NCBI RefSeq assembly: GCF_003851885.1
Contig: NZ_BHZE01000002.1
Span: forward strand, 154,842-218,841
Direction of reading: 5' to 3'
Origin: Thermaurantimonas aggregans
GTDB lineage: Bacteria; Bacteroidota; Bacteroidia; Flavobacteriales; Schleiferiaceae
Length of the DNA: 64,000 bases
Shown here: piece after piece, positions 43,271 to 52,683 of the stretch
How the letters are laid out: each line of letters opens with the position of its first letter
Numbering within the stretch: the stretch's first letter is position 1
The notes under the pieces: generated by a model
Databases searched by the model: none
What the model was told of the DNA's origin: nothing
The model's input: the letters and a program-made list of their open reading frames with translations, nothing else
Program-made: the position numbers and the translations under genes

Positions 43271-45231
43271 TACGCCTTAGAAATTTTAAACAAATGAAAA
43301 GGAACGTTTGGATGCAGCGCTACATAATTGTATTCAGAATACCACGTCCAAGTATTGCCTGTGATGTAGTCTTGCATGAGCAAATGCGTGCCTACCGGTA
43401 TTCCCATTTTCTCGAAGGGCGGACGTACCATCCCTTGTCGAGAGTTAAGGTGGTCTAAATTTACCACCATTAAGAAGTGCTCACCAGTTTCGATATCACC
43501 TTTGTAGTAGGCTAAGAGATGATCGTCGTTTACAGGGCAGAAGGTCAAATTGTAGGTGGTTTGAAAGGACTTGTAGGTTTTTCTGATTTGATTGATAAGT
43601 CTTATTAATACGGTTAATCGCGTTTCGCGTGTCCAATCCCAGTGGTAAATCTCGTACTTTTCGCTGTTGAGATATTCTTCCTTCCCCGGATATGGCTCAT
43701 GAATGCCATATTCATACACTGGTCCGTAAATGCCGTAATTGGAGGAAAGCGTAGCTGCTAAAAATAGCCTGATCATAAATAGACTTTCATTACCGCCCTG
43801 AAGGCTCCACGGATTGATATCCGGAGTATTGGGCCAGAAGTTAGGCCTAAAAAATTCTCGCTGATCGGTAGTGGTGAGTTCGGTGAGGTATTCGGTTAAT
43901 TCGGCTTTAGTGTTTCGCCAGCAGAAGTAAGTGTAAGACTGTGTAAAACCGAGCTTGGCCAGTTCGTGCATAATTTTCGGGCGGGTAAAAGCCTCACTTA
44001 GAAAAATGATATCTGAATGTGTTTTATGTATTTCAGAAATGAGCCATTGCCAAAATTTGAAAGGCTTGGTATGTGGATTATCTACTCTAAAGATGGTCAC
44101 GCCTTGTTCCACCCAGTACTTCACTACGCGCAGCAACTCATTCCAAAGGCCCTGCCAGTCGTCGCATTCGAAGTTAAAAGGATAAATGTCTTGATATTTT
44201 TTCGGTGGATTTTCAGCGTATTGAATGCTTCCATCTGACTTTATGACAAACCATTCGGGATGCTCCTTCACATACGGGTGATCTGGAGCACATTGAAAGG
44301 CCAGATCCATTGCGATTTCGATGCCGTATTCTTTGGCCTTTGCAAGGAGGTTTTTGTAATCTTCTAGAGTTCCGAGCTCTGGATGTATTGCATCGTGACC
44401 ACCAAATCGAGAGCCAATGGCCCAAGGAGACCCTGGCTCTCCGGGTTTTGAGGTCACAGAGTTGTTTTTGCCTTTGCGGTTGATCTCTCCTATTGGATGT
44501 ATCGGCGGAAAATATAGTACATCAAAACCCAGGTCAGCAATTCGCGGCAAGAGCGCTTCGCAATCTTTAAAAGTGCCGTGTCGGCCTTTCTCCGGCGATG
44601 CTGAGCGAGGAAAAAATTCGTACCATGCGCTGAAACCTGCCTTTGGCCGATCGACCCATATTTTGTACTCTGGGCTCTCAACCGAATTTTTCCGTGTTGG
44701 ATATTTTTCTAATATTGTTTTAAGCTCTTTACTTGTACAGGCTTCCAGCGACTTCAAATAATCAGATGCTTTGATGTATTCAACTGTCGATTTTAAAAAA
44801 TCGTAAGACGCACTGTCAATCGATTTAGGGATGAGTTTTAAGGTTTCCTCGAGCAAGGGCAGTCCATCATTGAGCTCTACTTGAACATACTGCCCATCCA
44901 AAGCCTTTTTAATAAGGCCACTTTGCCAATTCAGGGCATAATCGACCCACGCGCGCACCTTATAGTGATAAAAGCGTTGTTTTTCAACAACAAAACTTCC
45001 ATACCAATCATCGTTGACAGAAAGATTTAATCGAGCATTTGACCACTGTGTATCTGACTCGTGTTTGTAAAGAATTTCTGCAGCTACCACATCATGTCCA
45101 TCGGCAAAGACAGCTGCATAAACGTCTACTTTCTCTCCTATGACTCTCTTTATAAAGTATTGACCACAATCAATAGAAGGTTTAACTATTGAAATTACCG
45201 CGCGTGAAGGTCTTTTGGCAGGTAGCGACAT
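43270..45231 (-). CDS. glgE: Alpha-1,4-glucan:maltose-1-phosphate maltosyltransferase
   Basis: A 653-residue GH13 enzyme that elongates alpha-glucan with maltose 1-phosphate. An N-terminal beta domain (about 20-110) precedes the barrel; FPRSASPEKGRHGTFKDCEALLP, DLAFQCAPDHPYVKEHPEWF, the nucleophile Asp in FRVDNPHTKPF, the Glu in FLSEAFTRP and the region TYFCWRNTK are as in GlgE. No TreS or Pep2 gene is next to it, so its substrate source lies elsewhere. I chose the ATG at 45231; a TTG at 45261 would add 10 residues. Confidence 0.92.
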   Translation of the reverse strand: MSLPAKRPSRAVISIVKPSIDCGQYFIKRVIGEKVDVYAAVFADGHDVVAAEILYKHESDTQWSNARLNLSVNDDWYGSFVVEKQRFYHYKVRAWVDYALNWQSGLIKKALDGQYVQVELNDGLPLLEETLKLIPKSIDSASYDFLKSTVEYIKASDYLKSLEACTSKELKTILEKYPTRKNSVESPEYKIWVDRPKAGFSAWYEFFPRSASPEKGRHGTFKDCEALLPRIADLGFDVLYFPPIHPIGEINRKGKNNSVTSKPGEPGSPWAIGSRFGGHDAIHPELGTLEDYKNLLAKAKEYGIEIAMDLAFQCAPDHPYVKEHPEWFVIKSDGSIQYAENPPKKYQDIYPFNFECDDWQGLWNELLRVVKYWVEQGVTIFRVDNPHTKPFKFWQWLISEIHKTHSDIIFLSEAFTRPKIMHELAKLGFTQSYTYFCWRNTKAELTEYLTELTTTDQREFFRPNFWPNTPDINPWSLQGGNESLFMIRLFLAATLSSNYGIYGPVYEYGIHEPYPGKEEYLNSEKYEIYHWDWTRETRLTVLIRLINQIRKTYKSFQTTYNLTFCPVNDDHLLAYYKGDIETGEHFLMVVNLDHLNSRQGMVRPPFEKMGIPVGTHLLMQDYITGNTWTWYSEYNYVALHPNVPFHLFKISKA

Positions 45232-45303
45232 GTACTCAGAATTAGATTGACAAAAAAACAACTTTTATCTATTTCCATACATTGAAAAGGACACGCAGGC
45301 CGT

Positions 45304-46731
45304 TCACTGATTAATGATTCTGCGAATTTTGTATTTAAAACCAGCTACTAAAAGCGTCATCAAAGGACTTATCAAGCTGAAAAATGTAAAAGGCAGATAA
45401 TCCAAGGTAGATACCCCTAAAATTCCCGAGTGATAGGCCCCACAGGTATTCCAGGGAATCAACACTGAAGTAACGGTACCGCTGTCCTCGAGCGTACGGC
45501 TAAGATTCTCTGGTGCTAATCCTTTGTCCTTAAAGGCCTTGTTGTACATTTTGCCAGGTATTACCAGCGAAAGGTATTGATCACTTGCACTTATATTTAC
45601 AAAAAGTGTAGTGCTCACCGTAGCCGTAAAGAGCGAAAATTCACTGCGAGCTAGCGACATTATGGCATCAGTTATTCTTCCCAAAAATCCACTTGCTTCC
45701 ATTGCGCCCCCAAAACACATGGCTGAAATGATTAGCCATACTGTATTTAACATACCTGACATCCCGCCAGTGGTTAAAAGTTCGTCGAGCGCAGGTACAC
45801 CGGTGTGAATTTCGTTTTTCGATGTAAGCACATGAATCAATGTTTTAGCGCAGTCGACTGCATTTAAGTCGTGCATTACATGATTTTTTTGGAAAATGAG
45901 CGTGACAATAATTCCCCCAAGTATTCCCACAAAAATGGCTGGCAGGCTAGGGAATCTCATAGCAATGAGTAAAATGACCAGAGCTGGAACTAAAAGTGTC
46001 CACCCAGATATCTTAAAGGTAGCCTCGAGTGTATGAATCATTTCTTGAGATACTGACATATCTACCGCATTTCTGTTTTGAAAGAGTGAAATGCCTATAA
46101 AAATCAACATCGATATGCCATACGATGGAAATGTCGTAATGGCCATGTAACGAATATGTGTGGCGAGGTCAGTACCAGCCACAGCAGGGGCTAGATTAGT
46201 GGTGTCAGAGAGCGGGCTCATCTTATCGCCGAAATAGGCCCCTGTTAGTATGGCGCCTGCCGTTATGGCAGGGTTTATTCCCAAAGAGTTTCCAATACCC
46301 ATCATCGCAATGCCCACTGTGGCTGTAGTGCTCCAAGAGCTACCAGTAGCTACTGATACTACCGATGAAACAAGCACTGTGAGTGGTAGAAAAAAGTCAG
46401 GATTAAGCAAGTTTAAACCAAAATAGATCATCGTAGGCACGATGCCGCTAAACGTCCAAATAGCTGCTAATGAACCAATTAATAGCAAAATAAAAACAGC
46501 GGCACTGCTCTGCTGTATGTTCATGGCTATTTTGTCCATTATCATTGGCCATGATACACCATAGAAATGACTCAGCACAAACGTCACAAAGGTGCAGGTG
46601 ATTAGGATGAGTTGATTGCTTCCGCTCAGGGCGTCGTCTCCACTAACATATAAAACGTTGATTGAAAGCAGTACAATGAGCAAAAGTACCGGTAGCAAAG
46701 CCACCCACAGAGGAATTCGATGGTTTTTCAA
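45304..46731 (-). CDS. nhaC: Na+/H+ antiporter, NhaC family
   Basis: A 475-residue protein with about eleven membrane helices. VATGSSWSTTATVGIAMMGIG, AGAILTGAYFGDKMSPLSDTTNLAP and the late SASDQYLSLVIPGKMY, LIPWNTCGAYHSGILGV are conserved NhaC signatures. It exports sodium in exchange for protons. The start is a TTG at 46731. It stands alone between glgE and the orphan receiver. Confidence 0.92.
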   Translation of the reverse strand: MKNHRIPLWVALLPVLLLIVLLSINVLYVSGDDALSGSNQLILITCTFVTFVLSHFYGVSWPMIMDKIAMNIQQSSAAVFILLLIGSLAAIWTFSGIVPTMIYFGLNLLNPDFFLPLTVLVSSVVSVATGSSWSTTATVGIAMMGIGNSLGINPAITAGAILTGAYFGDKMSPLSDTTNLAPAVAGTDLATHIRYMAITTFPSYGISMLIFIGISLFQNRNAVDMSVSQEMIHTLEATFKISGWTLLVPALVILLIAMRFPSLPAIFVGILGGIIVTLIFQKNHVMHDLNAVDCAKTLIHVLTSKNEIHTGVPALDELLTTGGMSGMLNTVWLIISAMCFGGAMEASGFLGRITDAIMSLARSEFSLFTATVSTTLFVNISASDQYLSLVIPGKMYNKAFKDKGLAPENLSRTLEDSGTVTSVLIPWNTCGAYHSGILGVSTLDYLPFTFFSLISPLMTLLVAGFKYKIRRIINQ

Positions 46732-46847
46732 CGACTTTTTTGCGACAAATTAAAGTTCGTTGCAACCAAAATTGAAATTTAATTGTTTATATATTGATAG
46801 TTTGCTATTAAATATCGATATTTGCATTAGTGTAAATAGTACACTTT

Positions 46848-47276
46848 ATGGTACAATACGAAATAGAGAATCCAAATACTTTGTCGGGTAATAAGGTATT
46901 GATTTTCGAAAACGATGAAGTAAATCAGCTCCTTCTGAAAATAATGCTGGAAAACAACGAATTACAACCTGAAATCGTTACCGATATTAATGACCTTTAC
47001 AAAAAAATTGAAAGCCACTCTTATGAGCTGCTCTTGTTGGATATGGAAAATAAAAATCCATCGTCCTTCGAGATTATAGATGTAATTCGAAAGGAACTGA
47101 AATGCGATATTCCTGTCATTGGATTATCCACAAAAGACTACAGAGGCAGGGCTATATACCACGGAATTAATGTCCTTTTGCAGCGCCCTATCGAAAATCG
47201 CGCTTTAATGCACCACATCATGCGAGTTTTGTATGGGAGCTCAAAGTACAAGAATCCGATAACCGTCACGATTTAA
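46848..47276 (+). CDS. Orphan receiver-like protein with Lys-to-Arg change
   Basis: A 142-residue single-domain protein resembling a response-regulator receiver. The acidic site is FENDE (residues 20-24), the phosphoacceptor Asp65 is in LLLLDMEN, Ser94 is in GLSTK, but the conserved Lys is Arg113 in LLQRPI. There is no output domain. It may be a phosphorylation sink, a pseudo-receiver or a diffusible partner like CheY. No kinase gene is adjacent; its 3' end overlaps the comEC 3' end by 36 bases. Confidence 0.8.
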   Translation: MVQYEIENPNTLSGNKVLIFENDEVNQLLLKIMLENNELQPEIVTDINDLYKKIESHSYELLLLDMENKNPSSFEIIDVIRKELKCDIPVIGLSTKDYRGRAIYHGINVLLQRPIENRALMHHIMRVLYGSSKYKNPITVTI

Positions 47277-49193
47277 AATAAACTCTTTTCCATCTGAACT
47301 TCTAAGTATCACCTTCAGAGGGTGCTGAAGTTTCTCTAATGGCTTAGGTGGGGTTCGGGATGCATGGTTATGTATGTGAATTGTAAATAATGTTTTCGAT
47401 CTCTCTTTTATTTCAATTTTTTCAGGCATCTCATTCCACACAAGATCCGATTCTTCCATCTGCCATTTGTTTAAATATTTGGAAAAAAGTGTTTTTCGTT
47501 GTGTCTTAATCTTTTGAAAATTAGCAGAAAATATCCAAATCTTTTTGCCTTTCAGATTTATCAGCAACAAAGGTTTTTCCTGAATAAATGACAAGTAAAT
47601 TTCAGTAAAGGCTCGTGAAATTTTGAAAGATTGTTGGACAGAATATATTTCAAATAAAACTAATAAAATAATTCCCGTTAAAAATATCCTTTTCTTTTTG
47701 TTCACTATTCCATAAAACAACAAAACGATTGTTAACAACAAAAGCGTAAATTGAACAGCGTCAAAAAATTGTTTTTCGATAATTGAAAAAGGTAATTTTA
47801 CTATAAAATTATTGAGAAAATTATTTACTGTAATGAAAAATGCGGGAACTTTGCCTAAAAAATCGAATGCATCAGAAATCATGGAAATAATAGCAATCGG
47901 AAAACCCAGGTACAAGGTAAGTGTAACGAGCGGTATAGCATACAGATTTGCTATGAAAAACCATGTCGGAAATTTCGAGAAGTAAAACACTGTGAATGGA
48001 AAGGTAAAAAGTTGAGCTGCAAGCGATACCGATAAAATTTCTGAAATTTTTTTCAATAAAAAATTATCAGAAATCGATAAAATTTTATTGAAAAAATTAG
48101 ATGTACTTACAATTCCATACACTGCAGCATAGCTCAATTGGAAGCCAATATCAAATAGCAATAATGGGGAAGTTGACAATAATAAAACAGCAGATAAACA
48201 CAGAGAGTGATAAATACCAGTTTTGCGCTTTAAATTTTGACCAAATTCAATGAAAGTAAACATTGTTGCTGCTCGTACCACCGATGGGCTTAATCCGGTA
48301 AATAGTGCATAAAACCACAAAATACTTATTAATAAAAAGCCTCGAAGTATCCTCAATTTACTGCCAAAAATTAATGCAAGCAAACTTGCAAACAATACGT
48401 AAATTAAACCTGTATGAAGACCTGAAACTGCAAGCACGTGAATCGTGCCCGTATCGGAGTAGGTGGTTCTAATTTCTTCAGTCAAATAATCTTTTGAACC
48501 GGTTAAAAGAGCTATTAACACCTCTCTTGCATCCTTATTTATAGACCATCGGAGTATGGTTTTTACTATTTTTTGGTTGATTTCATAAGCTATTTTATAT
48601 AGATTGAATTTATCCTCTTTTTTATGAAATAGAATACTTTTGGATGTTAAATAGCATGCGTGAGAAATTCCTTTGGTTTCGTAATAATTTTTTGCCTGAA
48701 ATGCAAAAGGTATTGTAGTATTTTCAATGGGCTGAACCTTTGAAATAGCAATGATATAATCTCCAGGTATAATGGCTTGTATTATAGAATCTTTTTTGAT
48801 ATATAAAATAGCCCTTAAATAATACTTACCATTTGTATCAAGCGAAAGTCCCTTTGCGTGAATAGTATTTTCTGTTTGCTTAAGAATTCGTTCAATTTTT
48901 AATAGATGTATCCCCGAATATTCTTTGTCACAAGCATGTAATTTTTCCGATTCTTTTAAGTAGAGCAGAGATCCTAATGAGAGAAAAATAAAATAGACAA
49001 GGACACCTCTGTATGAGCGAAGAAATATATATAAAATGATTGAGCTAATAAAGATGAATAGACTAATGTAAAAATATCTATGATCGAGTAAAAATCGAGC
49101 AGAAAGAATACCAAAAATAAAGGCAAAAGTGAGCTTAAAAAGCCAATTGTGGGGCTTCGGCCATGAGTTGTCGGTACATACTAAGGCTTTCAA
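47241..49193 (-). CDS. comEC: ComEC/Rec2-family DNA-uptake channel
   Basis: A 650-residue polytopic protein. The N-terminal region (about 20-200) corresponds to DUF4131, and the Competence domain (about 225-480) has the family signature VLAVSGLHTGLIYVLF and SPSVVRAATMF. The metallo-beta-lactamase domain is absent, as is usual in Bacteroidota. The family carries single-stranded DNA across the inner membrane during uptake. No ATG exists near the first helix; the start is a TTG at 49193, so the gene overlaps the SpoIID-like gene by 59 bases. Confidence 0.87.
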   Translation of the reverse strand: MKALVCTDNSWPKPHNWLFKLTFAFIFGILSARFLLDHRYFYISLFIFISSIILYIFLRSYRGVLVYFIFLSLGSLLYLKESEKLHACDKEYSGIHLLKIERILKQTENTIHAKGLSLDTNGKYYLRAILYIKKDSIIQAIIPGDYIIAISKVQPIENTTIPFAFQAKNYYETKGISHACYLTSKSILFHKKEDKFNLYKIAYEINQKIVKTILRWSINKDAREVLIALLTGSKDYLTEEIRTTYSDTGTIHVLAVSGLHTGLIYVLFASLLALIFGSKLRILRGFLLISILWFYALFTGLSPSVVRAATMFTFIEFGQNLKRKTGIYHSLCLSAVLLLSTSPLLLFDIGFQLSYAAVYGIVSTSNFFNKILSISDNFLLKKISEILSVSLAAQLFTFPFTVFYFSKFPTWFFIANLYAIPLVTLTLYLGFPIAIISMISDAFDFLGKVPAFFITVNNFLNNFIVKLPFSIIEKQFFDAVQFTLLLLTIVLLFYGIVNKKKRIFLTGIILLVLFEIYSVQQSFKISRAFTEIYLSFIQEKPLLLINLKGKKIWIFSANFQKIKTQRKTLFSKYLNKWQMEESDLVWNEMPEKIEIKERSKTLFTIHIHNHASRTPPKPLEKLQHPLKVILRSSDGKEFILNRDGYRILVL

Positions 49194-50355
49194 GCTTCAC
49201 ATTTTCGTAGTAAAAGTAAATAATTTCACGATATGTAAAGCCTTGAGATGCCATATTAATCGCTCCTTCTTGTGACAATCCTACTCCATGACCATTGCCT
49301 TTTCCCTTCAATATGTAATAGTTCCCATCTGGCTCAATGTCGAAATATGTGGAACGCAGCTGAAAGTGAAATCTGAAATCTCTCAGCGGAAAAGATTTGT
49401 TTTGATACCGGAAGTAGTTTAGCCTTGTTGGCTGTTTGAAAGTTTCGATGGCAGCGATTAGCTCAGGAGTCAATTTTGTTTGGAGCTTGCGCGCAATGTA
49501 TTCTTGAACGTCTTTTTTAGGTAATTTTTTTGTCCATTCATAAGAGTTCATTCCTTCGGAATAGGGGTCAGGTTTAGCAATCAGATTGGGCAATTTTTTG
49601 TGCCAGGCATCCTCGGCACATACGGTATGCCCTCCACTGTTAGCATGAAAGGCTGCAAAAATTGGAGCTCCCGAGGCACTGTCTACCACAATGGTATCAC
49701 GCGTTTCTAAAACAGCTTGTCGAATTAGATCTGAATTTCGATAATAAGCTCTGCTGAGATATACTTGTGAAGAAATATCGTCTTTTAAATTGTAGCCTTC
49801 GCGGAGGTGTTTGTTGTAATTTCTAATAGCGAATGTTCTTGCTAAAACTGCTTGAGCTTTGAAATATTCCAGCTGAGGAAAATTTCCTCCCTCAGACTCT
49901 ACTACACCAGCTACATATTGTTCGAGATTAACTTGATTGATTGCTAGAAGATTTTGCTGATTAGGCAATAAAATTAATGAACCATCATACCAGCGTTCTT
50001 TCTTGTTTACATGTATCAGAAAATTCGAAGAAGTATCTGTAGTAATAAAGGAAATAGCGTAAAAATTTCCTAAGTGTTTTTTCCCGATTTTTAAGGAGAT
50101 ATACGATCCATTTCGTTGGATGGAAAAGAGTATTTCTGGTGATTTTGAATGTACATAATAAATTGTGTCAACAAGTCCGCCGTTTTTGTCAAGAGCAATT
50201 AAGAAATATTCACCATTTTTTATTCTGAAAAGACACTCGGAAAAATTCTCGTTGCTAAAGATGCGAATTTTAATGTCAGAAGGAACTGCTTTTAAATGAA
50301 GAGTGAGGAAAAACAACCAAAATACAAACAATAATCTCTTATACAACTTCTTCAT
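49135..50355 (-). CDS. SpoIID/LytB-domain protein
   Basis: A 406-residue exported protein (signal peptide about 1-24). A SpoIID domain covers about 120-370: QYVAGVVESEGGNFPQLEYFKAQAVLARTFAIRN, shortened here to VVESEGGNFPQLEYFKAQA, then HANSGGHTVCAEDAW and GNGHGVGLSQEGAINMA. SpoIID proteins cleave peptidoglycan glycan strands lacking stem peptides, and the Glu in the first motif is catalytic. It overlaps lpxB by 17 bases and comEC by 59. Confidence 0.88.
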   Translation of the reverse strand: MKKLYKRLLFVFWLFFLTLHLKAVPSDIKIRIFSNENFSECLFRIKNGEYFLIALDKNGGLVDTIYYVHSKSPEILFSIQRNGSYISLKIGKKHLGNFYAISFITTDTSSNFLIHVNKKERWYDGSLILLPNQQNLLAINQVNLEQYVAGVVESEGGNFPQLEYFKAQAVLARTFAIRNYNKHLREGYNLKDDISSQVYLSRAYYRNSDLIRQAVLETRDTIVVDSASGAPIFAAFHANSGGHTVCAEDAWHKKLPNLIAKPDPYSEGMNSYEWTKKLPKKDVQEYIARKLQTKLTPELIAAIETFKQPTRLNYFRYQNKSFPLRDFRFHFQLRSTYFDIEPDGNYYILKGKGNGHGVGLSQEGAINMASQGFTYREIIYFYYENVKLESLSMYRQLMAEAPQLAF

Positions 50356-51451
50356 TTTCTAGAAAATTTTTGATGCAAAAAGCGGCACGTTCAGAAGCGC
50401 CTTTCCCTCCTAATTTATTGCGGAGTTCCGCAAATGCACTCCTCTGAGCTTTTACTGCGCTTCCTTCTTCTAAAAGTTTTCTTATTTCTTTTTCCAAATT
50501 TTCAGTAGTGAGATCATCTTGTATAAGTTCTGGTACAGCCTTTTTGTCAAGTATAAGATTTACAAGTGAAATATATTTTACTTTAACCAATTTTTTAGCT
50601 ATCAAATAACTCAACTTACTGCCTTTGTACACCACTATCAAAGGGGTGTTAAGTAATGCCGTTTCAAGAGTGGCTGTACCCGAAGCCACAATGGCAGCTC
50701 GTGATGAGCGAATTACCTCATAGGTTTTTCCTTCAATAATTTTAATATTATTTGTTCTTGAAGTATATTTTTCATACAAAGATTTTTCAATGGAAGGAGC
50801 AGCAGCAAGACCAAATTTTAAATGTATATTTTTTACGGCGAATTCTGTCATTGCTGGCAAAATATTTTCTATCTCTTGTTTTCTGCTTCCTGGTAATAAT
50901 GCTATATCAAATTCAATTTGATTTTCCAATAAATTTTCTGTAGAACTTATGTCAATAGCATCAAGTAAAGGATGACCTACATATTCTACTTTATATCCAT
51001 ATTTTTCGTAAAAATTTTTTTCGAAAGGCAGTATGGTAATCATCAGATCAATATCCCGCTTGATTTGATGCACCCTACCTTCTTTCCATGCCCATATTTG
51101 AGGACTAATGTAGTAGATGTTTTTAAATCCTTTCTCTTTAGCAAATTTAGCTATTCGCATATTGAAACCTGGAAAATCGATATATACAATGACGTCTGGC
51201 TTGTTCTTTAAGATCCAATTTTTACAAAATTCTAGATTTTTTAAAATTTTTCGAAGATTTTTTATGACTTCATAAAAGCCCATGAAGGCCATTTCTCTGT
51301 AGTGAAGAAGAAGAATACCACCTTCATTTACCATTTTATTGCCTCCAAAGCAATAAAAAGTGCTATCTGGATATAATTTTTTTAGATTTTTTAAAAGATT
51401 GGCGCCATGAAGATCTCCTGAAGATTCACCAGCGAGTAGAAGAAATTTCAT
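50339..51451 (-). CDS. lpxB: Lipid-A-disaccharide synthase
   Basis: A 370-residue GT19 enzyme that joins lipid X and UDP-diacylglucosamine in lipid A synthesis. LLAGESSGDLHGANLLKNL at the start, YISPQIWAWKEGR, LPGSRKQEIENILP and ASGTATLETALL are all family signatures. It overlaps the SpoIID-like gene by 17 bases. Confidence 0.95.
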   Translation of the reverse strand: MKFLLLAGESSGDLHGANLLKNLKKLYPDSTFYCFGGNKMVNEGGILLLHYREMAFMGFYEVIKNLRKILKNLEFCKNWILKNKPDVIVYIDFPGFNMRIAKFAKEKGFKNIYYISPQIWAWKEGRVHQIKRDIDLMITILPFEKNFYEKYGYKVEYVGHPLLDAIDISSTENLLENQIEFDIALLPGSRKQEIENILPAMTEFAVKNIHLKFGLAAAPSIEKSLYEKYTSRTNNIKIIEGKTYEVIRSSRAAIVASGTATLETALLNTPLIVVYKGSKLSYLIAKKLVKVKYISLVNLILDKKAVPELIQDDLTTENLEKEIRKLLEEGSAVKAQRSAFAELRNKLGGKGASERAAFCIKNFLENEEVV

Positions 51452-51515
51452 ACTTTTCGAGAACTTTTCAAAGAAAATGTAATTTCAAAAATGAAATAAT
51501 TGTTTCTTCTGTTTT

Positions 51516-51785
51516 TTATAACAAGAATTTGTGAATAACTGCTGCTAAAAGTACGATAAGAGATGCCGCTAAAATGCCACGTGAAATAGATTCTTTCTTA
51601 AAACGGAGAAATAAAAAAAATAGACCGACATTGATTAAAAGTCCCAAACTGATAATTTGAAAAATCAGGGTTTTTAATTGAATTTTCGTTAAGTTCGATT
51701 CACCTGATAGCAAAACAGGATATTTGAAAAATAACAAAACCAAACTACCTACTGGCGCTATTAAGGCGATTAAGATTCCTTGCAT
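51516..51785 (-). CDS. Small membrane protein coupled to surE
   Basis: An 89-residue protein of three hydrophobic helices (MQGILIALIAPVGSLVLLFF; LIFQIISLGLLINVGLFFLF; GILAASLIVLLAAVIHKF, all shortened to 20 or fewer). The start at ATG 51785 overlaps the surE stop by one base (TAATG). The frame runs further upstream inside surE, but coupled initiation at the TAATG is the better choice. Function unknown. Confidence 0.65.
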   Translation of the reverse strand: MQGILIALIAPVGSLVLLFFKYPVLLSGESNLTKIQLKTLIFQIISLGLLINVGLFFLFLRFKKESISRGILAASLIVLLAAVIHKFLL

Positions 51786-52585
51786 TATACTTCGCGAGGT
51801 ACGGTTTTGTGGATTTCGAAATTCCATTTTGACATGGTTTTTAATTGGTCGTAGGCAGTAAAATCGACATTGATTGGCACGATTGAAATAAAGTAATTTT
51901 TCAAGGCATACTCATCAGTATCAGTGCCGGTATCGTGGTTTACAAATTGGCCTGAGAGCCAGAAATATTTGCGCCCTCTGGGGTCGGTACGCACGTCGAT
52001 TTCTTCTTCCCAAACGGCGTCAGCTTGTCGACAAATGCGCACGCCTCTATAATCTTCGCCGTTTATGACTTTAGGAATATTTACATTTAGGCATATTCCT
52101 TTTGGAAGCCCGTGTTTTAGAACCATTTTAGAAATGACACGCACCCAGCGCTTGGCCTTTGAGAAGTCGGCTTCCCATGCGTAGTCGAGCAGCGAGAAGC
52201 CGATGGAAGGTATGTTTTCTAAAGCGCCTTCAACTGCTGCCGACATAGTACCGCTATAGATTACATTGATCGATGAGTTTGACCCGTGATTGATGCCTGA
52301 TACGATCAGATCAGGTTTGCGCGGCAAAATGTATGATACTGCGAGTTTTACGCAATCAACCGGAGTGCCGCTGCAGGCATATTCAGTCTGCGGGCCGTCA
52401 TCTATTTTAATAGGATCGCAACGCAGTGAGGAATTAATCGTAATGGCATGCCCCATGCCTGATTGAGGCTTATCTGGGGCTACTACTACCACATCACCTA
52501 TATCGCGTACAGCTTCTATTAAATTTCTGATGCCCGGGGCTGTGATTCCATCGTCATTGCACACCAATATGAGAGGTCTCTTCAT
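51785..52585 (-). CDS. surE: 5'/3'-nucleotidase SurE
   Basis: A 266-residue metal-dependent nucleotidase. ILVCNDDGITAPGIRNLIEAV at the start has the metal-binding Asp pair; VVAPDKPQSGMGHAITI and SGINHGSNSSINVIYSGTMSAAVEGA carry the other ligands. It removes phosphate from nucleoside monophosphates and helps stationary-phase survival in E. coli. It diverges from the metallopeptidase gene; a good promoter for the latter lies between. Confidence 0.96.
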   Translation of the reverse strand: MKRPLILVCNDDGITAPGIRNLIEAVRDIGDVVVVAPDKPQSGMGHAITINSSLRCDPIKIDDGPQTEYACSGTPVDCVKLAVSYILPRKPDLIVSGINHGSNSSINVIYSGTMSAAVEGALENIPSIGFSLLDYAWEADFSKAKRWVRVISKMVLKHGLPKGICLNVNIPKVINGEDYRGVRICRQADAVWEEEIDVRTDPRGRKYFWLSGQFVNHDTGTDTDEYALKNYFISIVPINVDFTAYDQLKTMSKWNFEIHKTVPREV

Positions 52586-52634
52586 TAGCTTACTTAATAC
52601 CTTGCAAAAATAACTTCTGCCAAAATGACCTTTA

Positions 52635-52664
52635 TTTGCAGAGGCATGTGATTTGTTATTTTTG
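52635..52664 (+). promoter_or_regulatory. Bacteroidota promoter of the zinc metallopeptidase gene
   Basis: TTTG (52635-52638), 18 bases, TATTTTTG (52657-52664) match the -33/-7 consensus with the same spacer as the promoter at 11838. The ATG is 20 bases downstream. Confidence 0.8.
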
Positions 52665-52683
52665 ACCTAAAATTCAAAAAGCT

